Shown here: positions 49,372-59,897 of the stretch, in pieces | Layout: the number at the start of each line of letters is the position of its first letter | How positions within the stretch are numbered: the stretch's first letter is position 1 | Assembly (NCBI RefSeq): GCF_048771995.1 | Contig: NC_133024.1 | Coordinates: forward strand, 90,428,501 to 90,492,500 | Length of the DNA stretch: 64,000 nt | Source: Taeniopygia guttata | Lineage: Eukaryota > Chordata > Aves > Passeriformes > Estrildidae | Direction of reading: 5' to 3' | Made by a program: the position numbers and the translations under genes | Notes under the pieces: model-generated | Seen by the model: the letters and a program-made list of their open reading frames with translations, nothing else | The model's database searches: none | What the model was told of the DNA's origin: nothing

Positions 49372-51734
49372 CATATTTGTATATATAGCACATATACAGG
49401 ATGATGCAATGCAGATACATGTGAATTACTCTATTCGTAGAGATGAACTTGGTGCTAAAAAAGAATTGGAATACAGAAGCTGAAACTGTATTACTACAGT
49501 GTATTACATATCCCTTAAGTGTTACAATTACGGGATATAAAAGCTAATTTTAGTCAAGAAGCAGCATATGTTGTCTGAGTTCCATGAGTAGACTGCTGCC
49601 AGTATGCTTTATGCTAGTGAGCCTAAAGAGAATTTGGATGGCCCCATTACAGCTCTGGAGTTTTTAGAAAAGCTCTTAATGGCACTGAAACCCTGGATAA
49701 TAAAAGCATTTGTTAAGTCATAGACTTTCTGTTCCGTCTCATACCCAGTGAGCAAAAGAAGGCTGTGGGAATACTATGTTACACATAGAAAAATTTTAAA
49801 AGCAAACAAACAACATTTTATCTCACAATTGTGCATCTTCTGGTATCAGGATATATTTAGCTGTGTTTGTACAGAAAGTAAATAGGTAATTGGACTTCAG
49901 TCAGAATCAGTGAAGTACTCTGATGGGATTTTTTAAATAAAACTCTCTTACAGTGAAAGCATGGTTGAGCATTTTTACTGCATGAAACCGGAAACTGCTT
50001 GAAATATGAGTATTGACTTGGTTTATTCTTGTGTTCATTACATAAACAAAGTGCTATAAAATCACTTTACTAAATAATACAAGAAAGGAACACTTAGTAA
50101 TAAAACTATTGTCATCTTCAAAGACCTAAAGAACTACTGAGGTGCTGCATATGCATATAATGTTTTAGAAATGCACTAGAAAGCCTTGTCTAGAAGCCTG
50201 GATGTTTATTTAATATTAATTGGAGGAAAAATGTGAAAGAGCAGGTAGTGAGACCCTCCGTACTTCCATTACACATTCAAAGATGCTCTTATTCCAATGC
50301 ACAAACATTACTTGAAATAGATACTACTTATTGCAGCTTTTCCTCAAGTATTATTTTTGCGGAGAAGAAAATAATTGTGCTTCCTTTTTGCCCAGCAATT
50401 TTCCTTTTGTGATTTAATGATATGGTTCTGCATAATGTCCTGCACTGTACAGGGTTTCCACGTCTTTCAGTCACTGCTGACAAAACCTAACATGTCTCTT
50501 TTTTATGTAGCCTGTTATGTTGGTCAGGAAAAGGAGAAGACAATGAATTTTCTGCCATGACTAAGGTTAAAAAAGTGCTTTCTGATGAAATATCCTTTCC
50601 TTTTTCAATAAGCTTAAATGTTACTCTTCCTATTCTGATAGGCTGCCAAGGCTTTTATTAAAAGCTGGAAAATTTGGCATGTTTTCTCCTCAGACCTGAG
50701 TGGATTGTTCATACATCTGATGCAGGCACATATGAGGGAATCGATTTATCCTGCTTGAGTTTTTTGTGTCCTTGACATTTATATCTTAAAAATCAAACCA
50801 GCCTGGAACTGCACAGCACATTGCAAACAGGAGGTGCATCATTGCAAACTTTAGCTACTTAGCATTGGTTTAGTGGTAAGGGGTAAGAAGCTGTAAAGCA
50901 GCATAATTTTTCACTTTGTTTTTTTGACTTTTCACTTATCTGTCGTATTTAGAACATGTGTTCTTTGTGATAGGTAGGTATCAACAATATCATAATTTGA
51001 TGTCAGGATTACTTTTGTTGTGTTCTGCTCCAGAGTAGGATTCAGCATCAACCTGACAAGGGTGAGGTAGGGGATTCCAGTTGTAGCAGCTGCAGAATAT
51101 ACCAAATACCATGCTAATTATTTGTTAGCTTCTGTTCAACAGGTGAAGAAATTTTTAGACTGTCCTAAACTACAATGGTAAACTGAAATGGGAGGGGGAG
51201 AGGAAGTAAGGGGCAATCAGATATATCAAAATGGCTTGTTTTCTCTAAGTCTATCCAGTAAAGTCATCTTTTGTATCAGCAAAATAATCTGGAACGTTAA
51301 GTAACAAGAAAGGAGACCCTAGAAATGCCTCAAAACACCATTTTGGTCCTATTTGTAGAAAAGGACTATAAACAAAAATCTGTCTCCACAGAGCATTACA
51401 GAGCCAGGAATGCAAGCTCAATGAACTTTTGGCCAGATTTACAGAATCACTTACCAAATGTAAATCTCTGATGAAAGGAAACAATAAGAAGGGAAGAACA
51501 CTTTTCTGGCATCTAGTAGGCACTTCAGTCCCTGGAAAAATCATTCTTTGTGTTAATATGATTTATGGGATGCTGTCATGATTGATTTTGCTGGAAAATC
51601 TGATACTAAAGTTATGAAGATTCTCATGTGAAAGGAAGAGGCCAAAATGAATCTATATATTGCAGAAAATAAAAAATGAAAGAGTTAGCTCTATGATAAT
51701 ATTCTGGGAATACTGATGGAATTTTATTAATTCT
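49372..51734. other. Intergenic DNA, nothing recognised
   Basis: AT-rich sequence with only short chance frames (largest about 97 codons on the minus strand at 51,544-51,251). No repeat family or RNA gene was recognised. Confidence 0.55.
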
Positions 51735-52437
51735 GCATGTTGTTGCCAGTGCAAAAAGATCATGTCTGGGAAGCTGGCTAGTGGAAAAAGGACCTGGGGG
51801 TGCTGGTGGCAGCAGCTGAACATGAGCCAGCAGTGCCCAGGTGGCCAAGAAGGCCAATGGCATCCGGGCCTGTATCAGCAACAGTGTGGCCAGCAGGAGC
51901 AGGGCAGGGATTGTCCCTCTGTACTCGGCACCAATGAGGCCACACCTCCAATCCTGTGTTCAGTTCTGGGCCCTCACTGCAATAAAGACACTGAAGGGCT
52001 GGAGCCTGTCCAGAGAAGGGCAACAGAGCTGGGGAAGGTCTGGAGCACAAGCCTGATGAGGAACATCTGTGGGAACTGGGGTTATTTAGCCTGGAGAAAA
52101 GAGGGCTCAGAGGGGACCTTATCACTCTCTACAACAATCTGAAACAAGGCTATAGCTAGGTGGGTTTCACCCTCTCCTCCAAGGCATCCAGTGACAGGAC
52201 AAGAGGAAATGCCCTCAATTGCACCAGTGGGGGGTTCAGATTGCATGTTAGAAAAAATTCTTTCGCTGAAAGGGTTGTCAATCACTGGAACAGGCTGCTC
52301 AGGGTGTTCAAAAGACGTATAGATGTGGCACTTGGGCCACAGCTTAGTGGTGAAGTTGGCAGTGCTGGGTTAATGGTTGGACTCAAGGATCTTAGAGGTA
52401 TTTTCCAACCTAAATGACTCTATGATTCTATAATTAT
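51735..52437 (+). mobile_element. CR1 LINE, 5'-truncated copy (about 0.7 kb of 3' end)
   Basis: The plus strand contains the familiar end of CR1 ORF2 and its 3' UTR, in order: 'aaaaaggacctgggggtgct', 'ccagcaggagcagggcaggg', 'ttctgggccctcactgcaat', 'ggctggagcctgtccagaga', 'tttagcctggagaaaagagg', 'atcactggaacaggctgctc', then 'cctaaatgactctatgattc' and a final 'tataattatt'. The 5' edge is truncated near 51,735. Frames of up to about 126 codons on both strands here are remnants of the element, not host genes. The coding part encodes only the C-terminal end of ORF2. Confidence 0.93.
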
Positions 52438-54777
52438 TAAGGGACTGTTTTCTTCAAGGTAACATTTTGTAGTGTTTCATGTTGAGTCCACAAGTCCAGA
52501 TGTGTTAAACCCACAAATTTTGGTTATGCTCCATGTATATAGTTTCAGCTATATTTGACTGAAATTAGGTAATTGAATTCAGTTCAGAAATTTCTGCCTG
52601 GAAACTACAGTTTAATGAAACCACTTTAAATATATGCTTGTAGTACCATCAAAATAAGGGTATCTTCACTGTTCTGCGTACTACTGAGTTTTCCTTTTTT
52701 TTTTTTTCCTGTAATTTAAACTTTTGTGACTTTTCGACACCATTCCTCTCTCAGTTGGGTATGATGTTATATGTTTACCAGTTTTCCATTGATATCATCC
52801 AGGACAGAAAGTCTTCGAGAAAGTCAGGGTAACAATCTCTGCCTGGAATTTCATGAGATTTTTACGTCTCTTTGCAGTTTGACCTAAACAAGTAACAATA
52901 TAACAAGTATTATTTACCATAACTAAATATGCCTGGTTTAAATAAATAAACCCCCAAAAAAACTACTAATGCAATTACTAGCCTCATTGTGGATTAATGC
53001 TCTTCCAGTGGCTTGTTGGTTTCCATTGATAGGGAGGTAATTGATTTATGTGCTAAGAAAGCTGATTATGATTCCCAGACAGAGCAGGAGGAGGGTCTGA
53101 AAGAGGTAGGAAAAATGTAGACCAGAAGGATCCCCACATGGGAAAATACCAATGACCTGTGCAAAATCTTCATTAGTTTAAATTCTGTCTCTCTTACATA
53201 CTTCCTTGCCCACCATGCTTTATTACTTATAAATGCTGAAGGTGGTGTGCACTGCTGTGTCATCATCCAAAGAACAGGGAACTGGAAGAATGAGATACGT
53301 ATAGAGAGGCTGAAGCCACTGAGATTGAGAATAGGAACAGCAGCCTGAAGCCTAGACAGAGAGAGGGACAATCATGGACTGTAGCCAGTGAAGGCTACAG
53401 GTACTCAGGAGAGGTCAGAGTTGTATTTAACCTAGTACTCATGAGAGCCAGAATCTCTCCTTTTCTTTATCTGTTCCCTTACAGACAATTCAGAAGGAAT
53501 AATTCTGTAAATGATTGCCTGAACAAGTAGGACCAGGATCTGCTATTTCCTGCAAAGTTCCAACATAACACAGAAAGAAACCAGACACACCTCTGCACAC
53601 TAATTCAAGTCCCACTTGAAGAAATATTTAAAGCAAATCAACCAGACACTCCACCAAGCGGAGGAGGTCTAAAGGATTTATATCCTAGCCATTGCCCTTC
53701 CGTGGCTAAGTTTAATCTGTTGGTTCATATCTAGTTAAACTATGAAAGAAAATCAAACACTGCTGCTTCAAAGGCAGAGTGAGCTTGATACTACCTGGTA
53801 TGTCAAGCCAGAGTAGCTCACATGCAAATTAGGATCCAAAGCATTCACTGTTTTATGCTCAGCCAAGTGCTGGCAAGATCAAAGGGACCCCTAAAACCTT
53901 TGAATTTATTGAAGGGAAATTGGGGAATTTGTCTGGAGCTTACAGAAAGGCAGAGAGGACCCGAAGTAGAGACATGGGCAAAACTGCAAAAGACAGTGAT
54001 TAAAAAAATACAGACAACTTTTTCCTCACCCAAATGATATCTCTTGGTCAACATTGCATTAGTGAAATTCTGAAGAATCTCTGACTGGCATCTTTGATAT
54101 GGTGATGAGGTCCCTTACAATTCACCTTCAAAATTATTCAGAGTATAAAGGACTGGGATAAAAAGGCCTTTGAATACTATAGGCCACAGGCTTTTTCCTT
54201 TGGTTGAGACTAGAAGTCCTAGGGAATCTGAATACTAAGTCTGAAAGTTCCCTTAAAGACTGTTTTATAAAATTGATAGCCCATCAAGAGAAAGAGCCAG
54301 GGAAGTAAAATAAATATTTCTGTGTAATAGAATATCCGATTTTTTGCCACCTCCTCAAGTGATACGGAGCTCAGAATAGTGTATTTTGCTTACTGTTTCC
54401 TCTCAACTAACAAGGTTTTCAGCTTTTTAATAAACATTGTCTTGAGAAAAAAAGCTTGGGTCATACTCTCAGATTTACAGGTAGAACAGTTTCAAGAGTG
54501 AAACAGTGCTAAATTTCTAACAGGGTAAGTAAGACCTTAAAGCATTAAATCCTAAAACCCTATATGCTAAACCTCGGAGTCTTCCAGTGGGCGTTAAATA
54601 AGAAAACAATAGACAAAAAGTGCTTTCTCTCCAGTATCTTGTTACAAGAAAATGGGCCAAAGGATGTAATTAAAGATTTAACCAGCATTAACACGTGATC
54701 TCATACTAAAAATACCATCAAGAATGCATTGAAATTGGCTAGCCTGCTTAGCTTTTTCTCTCTTAGCAGTGTCAACA
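52438..54777. other. Intergenic DNA between two CR1 copies, nothing recognised
   Basis: AT-rich sequence with a T tract near 52,698-52,709. A 101-codon minus-strand frame at 53,371-53,066 has no recognised domain. Confidence 0.5.
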
Positions 54778-55168
54778 AGAGCATCGGAACTGTTCAGCCT
54801 TGAGAAGAGGTGACTGAGAGGGGACTTTGTCAGTGTCTGTCAGTATCTGAAGGGAGGGTGCTAAGAGGATGGACCAGGCTCTTCTCTTCTATCAAGCAAT
54901 GGGACAAGAGGCAATGGGCAGAAACTGAGGCACAAGAAGTTCCACCTGATCATGAGGAAGAACTTCCTTATTGTGCTGGTGACTGAGCACTGGAACAGAT
55001 TGCCCAGAGAAGCTGTGGAGTCTCCCTCACTGGAAATATTCAATAACTGCCCGGACACAATCCTGTACAATGTGCTCTGGGAGGATCATTCTGGAGCAGG
55101 GAGGTTGGACCAGATGACCACTGTGGTCCCTTCTAACCAAACCCATTCTGTGACTCTGTGATTCTGTT
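54778..55168 (+). mobile_element. CR1 LINE, 5'-truncated copy (about 0.39 kb)
   Basis: The plus strand reads 'ggaactgttcagccttgaga', 'agaggtgactgagaggggac' and 'gggacaagaggcaatgggca'. A frame from 54,952 translates as RKNFLIVLVTEHWNRLPRE, the tail of CR1 ORF2 (RK.FF..V..HWNRLPRE). The end is 'gtgactctgtgattctg' at 55,168. Its 3' UTR differs from that of the copy at 51.7 kb ('ggttggaccagatgacc'), so this is a different CR1 subfamily. Confidence 0.92.
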
Positions 55169-55626
55169 TTATCAGGCTCTACTGCAGCTGCCTAAGAATA
55201 GGCTTTTACTGGAAAAATCAGTAAATGGTAACCAATAGTTTTCATCCAAATCTGCATTATATAAATTTTTACATAACGTGCAAGGACTAAGAAAATATGC
55301 TAGAAATTTCAATGCCTTCCTAAAATATTTGTCCCTTCTATCTATAAGGAGGAAGTTTAATAGTTCACTTTTTTTTGTACTACTGCCTGTAATATATTTT
55401 GTCTTTTTTGTCATAAAACAGCACTGTGAGGCAGAAGAAGTATTTTCTTCTCGCTTGCCAAAGGGAACTGAGAACACACATCTGTGGTGCATTTTGTGTG
55501 TTGTTTTATGTCTCAATTCTAGATTTTCCAAATGTAAGTGTACACCATGGCGAGAAATCTAGGAGTGTGATTTGACCTACGTTTCAGTGTCTGCACTGTA
55601 AGAATCCTCACCTGAACAAAGTGAAC

Positions 55627-56380
55627 ATAATCATGAGACACTTCAAGATGGATTATTTAAGTGTAAAACAAAGTGTAAAACAGTGTAAAACTGCTGTAAT
55701 CAACCCTGCTGTAATCAATGAAGACCTAACCACTGCAGGCAGAGAGCTCAGGGAAGCTTTCAGATGACCAGACACGTTTCCCTATAGACACATATCTATA
55801 TGCAGACATTTCCACTGTAGACACCTACTGGGGGAACCCCAAGAGCTACATAACTCCAAGAGCAGCTGGATATGCTGACACCTCTGCATCCTGGCTGAGT
55901 CCATGACAATATTCAGTAACAGCCCTTCTCACAGGGTGTGCTCCGTGCCTGATGGAGAATGGACATGACAGCCAAGGAGAGTGAGACTGGTGTGGAAGTT
56001 GCAGTGGCCCTATATCCTGTGTGGCACACACAGACACCTGGGGTCTGTAGGTCTCTGGAGCCCATGCAGCCTCATCCTTTGATCAAGGTGGCCATGGACC
56101 AGCTACTGAGTGAGGCAGATAGGGAACAGAAGTCTGTCAGGAAATATTCTTGCTGTTATCCCACCCTCTGTCCTATGGGATAATATAGATATGAACAGTA
56201 TGATTCAGACCAGATCCCATGGGAGTCAGGCACTGAGCTCCTTTGGGATTGTGTCTCTACATGAATTATTACAGGTTATAGAGGAAGTCTTTGAGGCAGA
56301 TTATAAATAAACTGTGGCATGCCCAATCTTAGGCCAATGTTTTACATGAAATAATCCATCTTGAAGTGTCTCATGATTAT
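55627..56380. mobile_element. 754-bp TIR-bounded element, probable non-autonomous DNA transposon
   Basis: Bases 55,627-55,658 (starting 'ataatcatgagacacttcaa') are repeated as an exact 32-bp inverted copy at 56,349-56,380. After one mismatch and one gap the pairing continues through 'tgtaaaac', so the inverted termini span about 43 bp. Both outer ends contain TA, which would fit the TA target duplication of Tc1/mariner-type elements, with the element proper beginning 'atcatgag'. The interior is GC-richer than its flanks and carries only short frames (74 and 66 codons on the plus strand) without a recognised transposase. The left end holds a three-copy 10-bp repeat. Family unknown to me. An inverted duplication unrelated to transposition is possible but less likely given the sharp boundaries. 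Confidence 0.6.
55660..55691. repeat. Three copies of a 10-bp subterminal repeat
   Basis: 'agtgtaaaac' occurs at 55,660, 55,672 and 55,682, followed by two copies of 'tgctgtaatcaa' (55,692 and 55,707). The matching right-hand subterminal region has a single 'tgtaaaac' in inverse orientation. Subterminal repeats are typical transposase-binding regions, but here the expansion is on one side only. Confidence 0.85.
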
Positions 56381-56854
56381 TTTTTATTTTTCTGAAGTAC
56401 ATTAATTTAAAACACTTCTATGAGACACAGAAATAAATTTGTACTGTCTGTTAACTCTTTACATCTGTTTTCATTGAACCAGAAATAATTTTGAATTCTT
56501 CCATTTTATTAAGGAACACTGATATGTCACAAAAGAAGAGACAGAGTGGAGTTACATGTACTTTGTGCCTCTGACAAAAGGTGCTAAATTCGCTCAGTCC
56601 AGGAAAAAGAGGCAACATATTCTATGCTGGTTTTAGCACAGGTAGACAGAAAGAGGGTATGCCTCTGACTTAGGTTGGGAGGGGTATGGAAGATGACTGT
56701 GATGGAATGTGTGCATTCAGTGCATCAAGGATGACACAGGTGTTTTATGAAGTTTCATTTATATATGTTATATCATGTAAGGCAGATGCAAAAAAGCTTT
56801 AGAATGTGCAGCAATATGTAGATAGACTGTTATTTTACATAATCTGTGTTCCCC
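56381..56854. other. Intergenic DNA, nothing recognised
   Basis: AT-rich spacer between the TIR-bounded element and the GC-rich segment that precedes the LTR. No repeat, gene or RNA was recognised. Confidence 0.5.
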
Positions 56855-57411
56855 AGTGTTGCACAGCACTTTGGGTACCTTCCCCTCTCTATTACTGAGG
56901 GTCTTCTGTTGGCCCTATTGGATGCTGCCTTTCCTCCCAGCTGGGTGCTCCTGTCCCGGGCTGTCCCACAGCCTCAGTCCTTTTTCCTTTTCTTTTCTGG
57001 CCCCACATGATTGCTGTCATGTTACTTTTCCCCCAGCCTCACCCCAGCAGGCACGGGGCTGTGGTGGTGGTGGTTCTCCTGAGGAGTGACCAGCAGTTGC
57101 CAGACTGACCCTTCCCTCTCTTGTCTCTCCCCTCAGCTGTGGTGTCTGCTGAGCCGAGGGGACCCACGAGGGAGTGCACAGAGCACTCAGCACTCCCTGC
57201 AGCCTGACATTGTCCTCAGAAGCACCGAATATCACGGGGCCTGGGGCAGCTCCCGAGGGTAGCCGGGGGTCCCCGCAGGGACAGCGGGATCGGGGCCGTA
57301 CCAGCTGCCCAGGGGCCGGCGCTCGTCGGAAGATCTGACATCCCTCCGCTCCTCAGTTGGCTGCCTTTTTTTCTCTTTTATCGTAGAAGCGACCCGCCGC
57401 GCCTGGGAAGA
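56855..57411 (-). mobile_element. GC-rich segment beside the LTR, possible ERV leader remnant
   Basis: A GC- and CpG-rich block (strongest at 57,190-57,420) directly follows the probable LTR in its transcription direction. On the minus strand it carries frames of 65 and 72 codons separated by a stop, which I do not recognise as gag. Its position fits an endogenous retrovirus leader region. No primer-binding site was identified, so it could instead be unrelated GC-rich DNA. Confidence 0.3.
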
Positions 57412-57885
57412 ATGAGTTCTGAACTTCAATGATTTCAGAAGGTTAATTAATTACTTTATTATACCATATTATACTATAACTATATTCCACTATATTATAC
57501 TAACAAGAACAATCACTAACTGGTTAACTAGAAAACTCGCGACTCTCTACTGAGAGTCCTGACACAGCTGTTGGACCTAATTGGTCTATGAATTTAAACA
57601 AGTAACACTAGAATTTAATTAAGTAATCACCTTGGGTAAACAATCTCCATACCACATTCTACATGGGCACAAACAGGGAGCAGCAAATGAGATAAGAATT
57701 GTTTTGATTCTCTTCTCTCTGCTTCTCTCAGGAGAAATCCTGAGAAAGCTAAGTCTCTCTGTTCATAGGGTATGTGAATACTACAGTCTTTTTCCTCCTC
57801 TCTCCTCTTCCCAAAAAGTAACACAACGTGAGAAGTACTGTAAGCCACTGGCTGTGAGTAATTGCCCCTGACAACAACACTTTGT
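57412..57885 (-). mobile_element. Probable endogenous retrovirus LTR
   Basis: Read on the minus strand from about 57,885, the segment begins TGTTGTCAGGGGCAATTACT, runs through a pyrimidine- and purine-rich U3-like part, and has an AATAAA polyadenylation signal (57,460-57,455). It ends near 'gttcagaactca' at 57,412, just before GC-rich 'ggcgcggcgggtcgcttc'. Length (about 470 bp), TG..CA ends and the late AATAAA are what an avian ERV LTR shows. The exact edges are uncertain, and I could not find target-site duplications or a second LTR, so it may be a solo or partial copy. Confidence 0.45.
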
Positions 57886-59767
57886 GCAGGTGACTCTGTC
57901 TCAGCATCCTCAGTGCAACAAATGCAACATTGGTCAGAGCTTTTTAGGCCAACATTCTTTGATCACAATGCATTTAATGATATTGATGTTGATATTGATG
58001 TTATTGATGCCATAATTTTTGAGAGTGAAAAATGTTACTTTTAAACCTCTCATAATATACTTTCATTTTTTCCACCTTTACATAAATGCATCCCTGCTCT
58101 CACAATAAAATCTAACAGATTTTGGTACAGGAGAAGAAACTGTCTTCATTTAACTCTAGGAACATGGAGTTCCCTGTCTTCAGTTATGGAAGAGATGTAT
58201 TTATGGAATATGTAAAATCTGTTATTCCCTGGGTTGTTTGCCTGGCTGATATTAGAAGACCAAGTCTATGATATTTGCATTCCTGGCATTACTTCAGAAG
58301 AAGCTGAATCCCAAAGGGGTGTAAACCTCCAGGGTAAGTATAGGTTAAAGCCATTTTCAAAGTAACTTCATGCTGTCGGCAGTGATTTTTCTACTTACTT
58401 AAGAAGTCAATAGATATTTAGATCACTGAAGATTGTATTTAAAATCAGTTTCATGTGGTAGGAGCTCTATAATATGCATAACAGGCAATTCCCAAAGAGT
58501 CTTATACTAAGGCATCTTGATTTTATCTTTTATATTAACTGTGATTTTTTTAATAGAGAATATTTATATTCTTCCTATAGGAATGTGTAATCTGGGCCAT
58601 TATAAAGGCTGAAACCAACCGTGGTTCAGATGGATAAGGTTATTTTCTTAATATTTGAAAATTATTATCATTTGAAAACATATAATGTTATATGTAATAG
58701 ATAGAAATAATCACATCTGTTGTTATATAATGTCAACAAGTTTTGTATCTAATATCAAATACAAGTATTCAATAAAGTCAGATCAGTCCTGTACTATCAA
58801 ATATATGCTGACATTTGAGAGAATGGTGGGGTTTTTAAGGACAAATAAACATGGTTATTTGGAATATTGCTTTTAGTAACATAAAAAGACTGAATTCCTC
58901 ATCCACAAGAAAATTTTTCTTTTTTAGGATATATTTTTTAGAACTTGACATTGAAAAGACAACATAATGATAAAGACAACAAAAATAATACTTTAAAATT
59001 TAATTTAATAAAATTATTCAAGTTTTTTATTCTGTCCACTACAGTTCATAAACTGCTGCCTAGCATAAATAATATTTCATAGACATCTGTGTCAGTTAAA
59101 AATATCTAGGAATTATGAAAGCTATGCCAAAATGGTGAAACTTTTGGAGCCTGCTAATTCATTTTATATAATGATGCAATGACAACAGAAAATTTGACTG
59201 TGCATTTTAACTAAGTACTCATTTTTACTGCTAATTCATATGAATATCCATTTAAGCCTCAAAAGGAGACTACTGTATAGAACAGAATTACAAATATTTG
59301 CTCTGCTTTCAGTGCCTTTTAAGGAGATTTTTTCATCTTACATTTTAAATTATGCTATATGTCAGTGTATTGCCCATTGTTTTAGCTGGTATTTACCACT
59401 TTAGCTTCTTTCCTAATATAAATTTTTAAATATAAATTTTGTTTACCTGTGTATCATACAGATATATGTTGTGTGTTGAGCTGCATGCAATCATACAGGT
59501 TTATGATGTAGATATTTGTATGTCACATACATAAAGTTGGTTTACACCCCTTCAAGTTACTCCCTGATTTAAGGCATTCTACATATGCTGTGAGTTAGTG
59601 CACCTTAATGACATCCCAGAGCAACTTTTATTTCCTTGCACTGAGAAACTCTTCCAATCTCTCTCATCTTAAACAGTAACACAATCCAAGAAAATTTCTG
59701 TAAATCCTTGTACCTCTTAGAGGTAAGACTGTGCTGCTCCGGAATGCTGCTAGCTGTAATCAAGCCA
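57886..59767. other. Intergenic DNA, nothing recognised
   Basis: Strongly AT-rich, with a short GATATTGATGTT-like internal repetition at 57,978-58,005 and no recognised gene or repeat family. Confidence 0.5.
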
Positions 59768-59897
59768 CAGAATCATAGAATCTTTTAGGCTGGAAAGACA
59801 CTTTAAAAAGTTCATAGATTTCAACCATTAACTCAGCACTGCCGAGTTCATGACTAAACCATGTACCTAAGCACCATATCTACATGTCCTTTAAGTG
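59768..59897 (-). mobile_element. CR1 LINE 3' fragment
   Basis: The plus strand reads 'cagaatcatagaatctttta', 'ggctggaaagacactttaaa', 'caaccattaactcagcactg', then 'gactaaaccatgtacctaag' and 'caccatatctacatgtcctt'. This is the complement of the CR1 3' UTR, so the element is on the minus strand with its 3' end at about 59,768. About 130 bp are left, moderately diverged. Confidence 0.88.
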
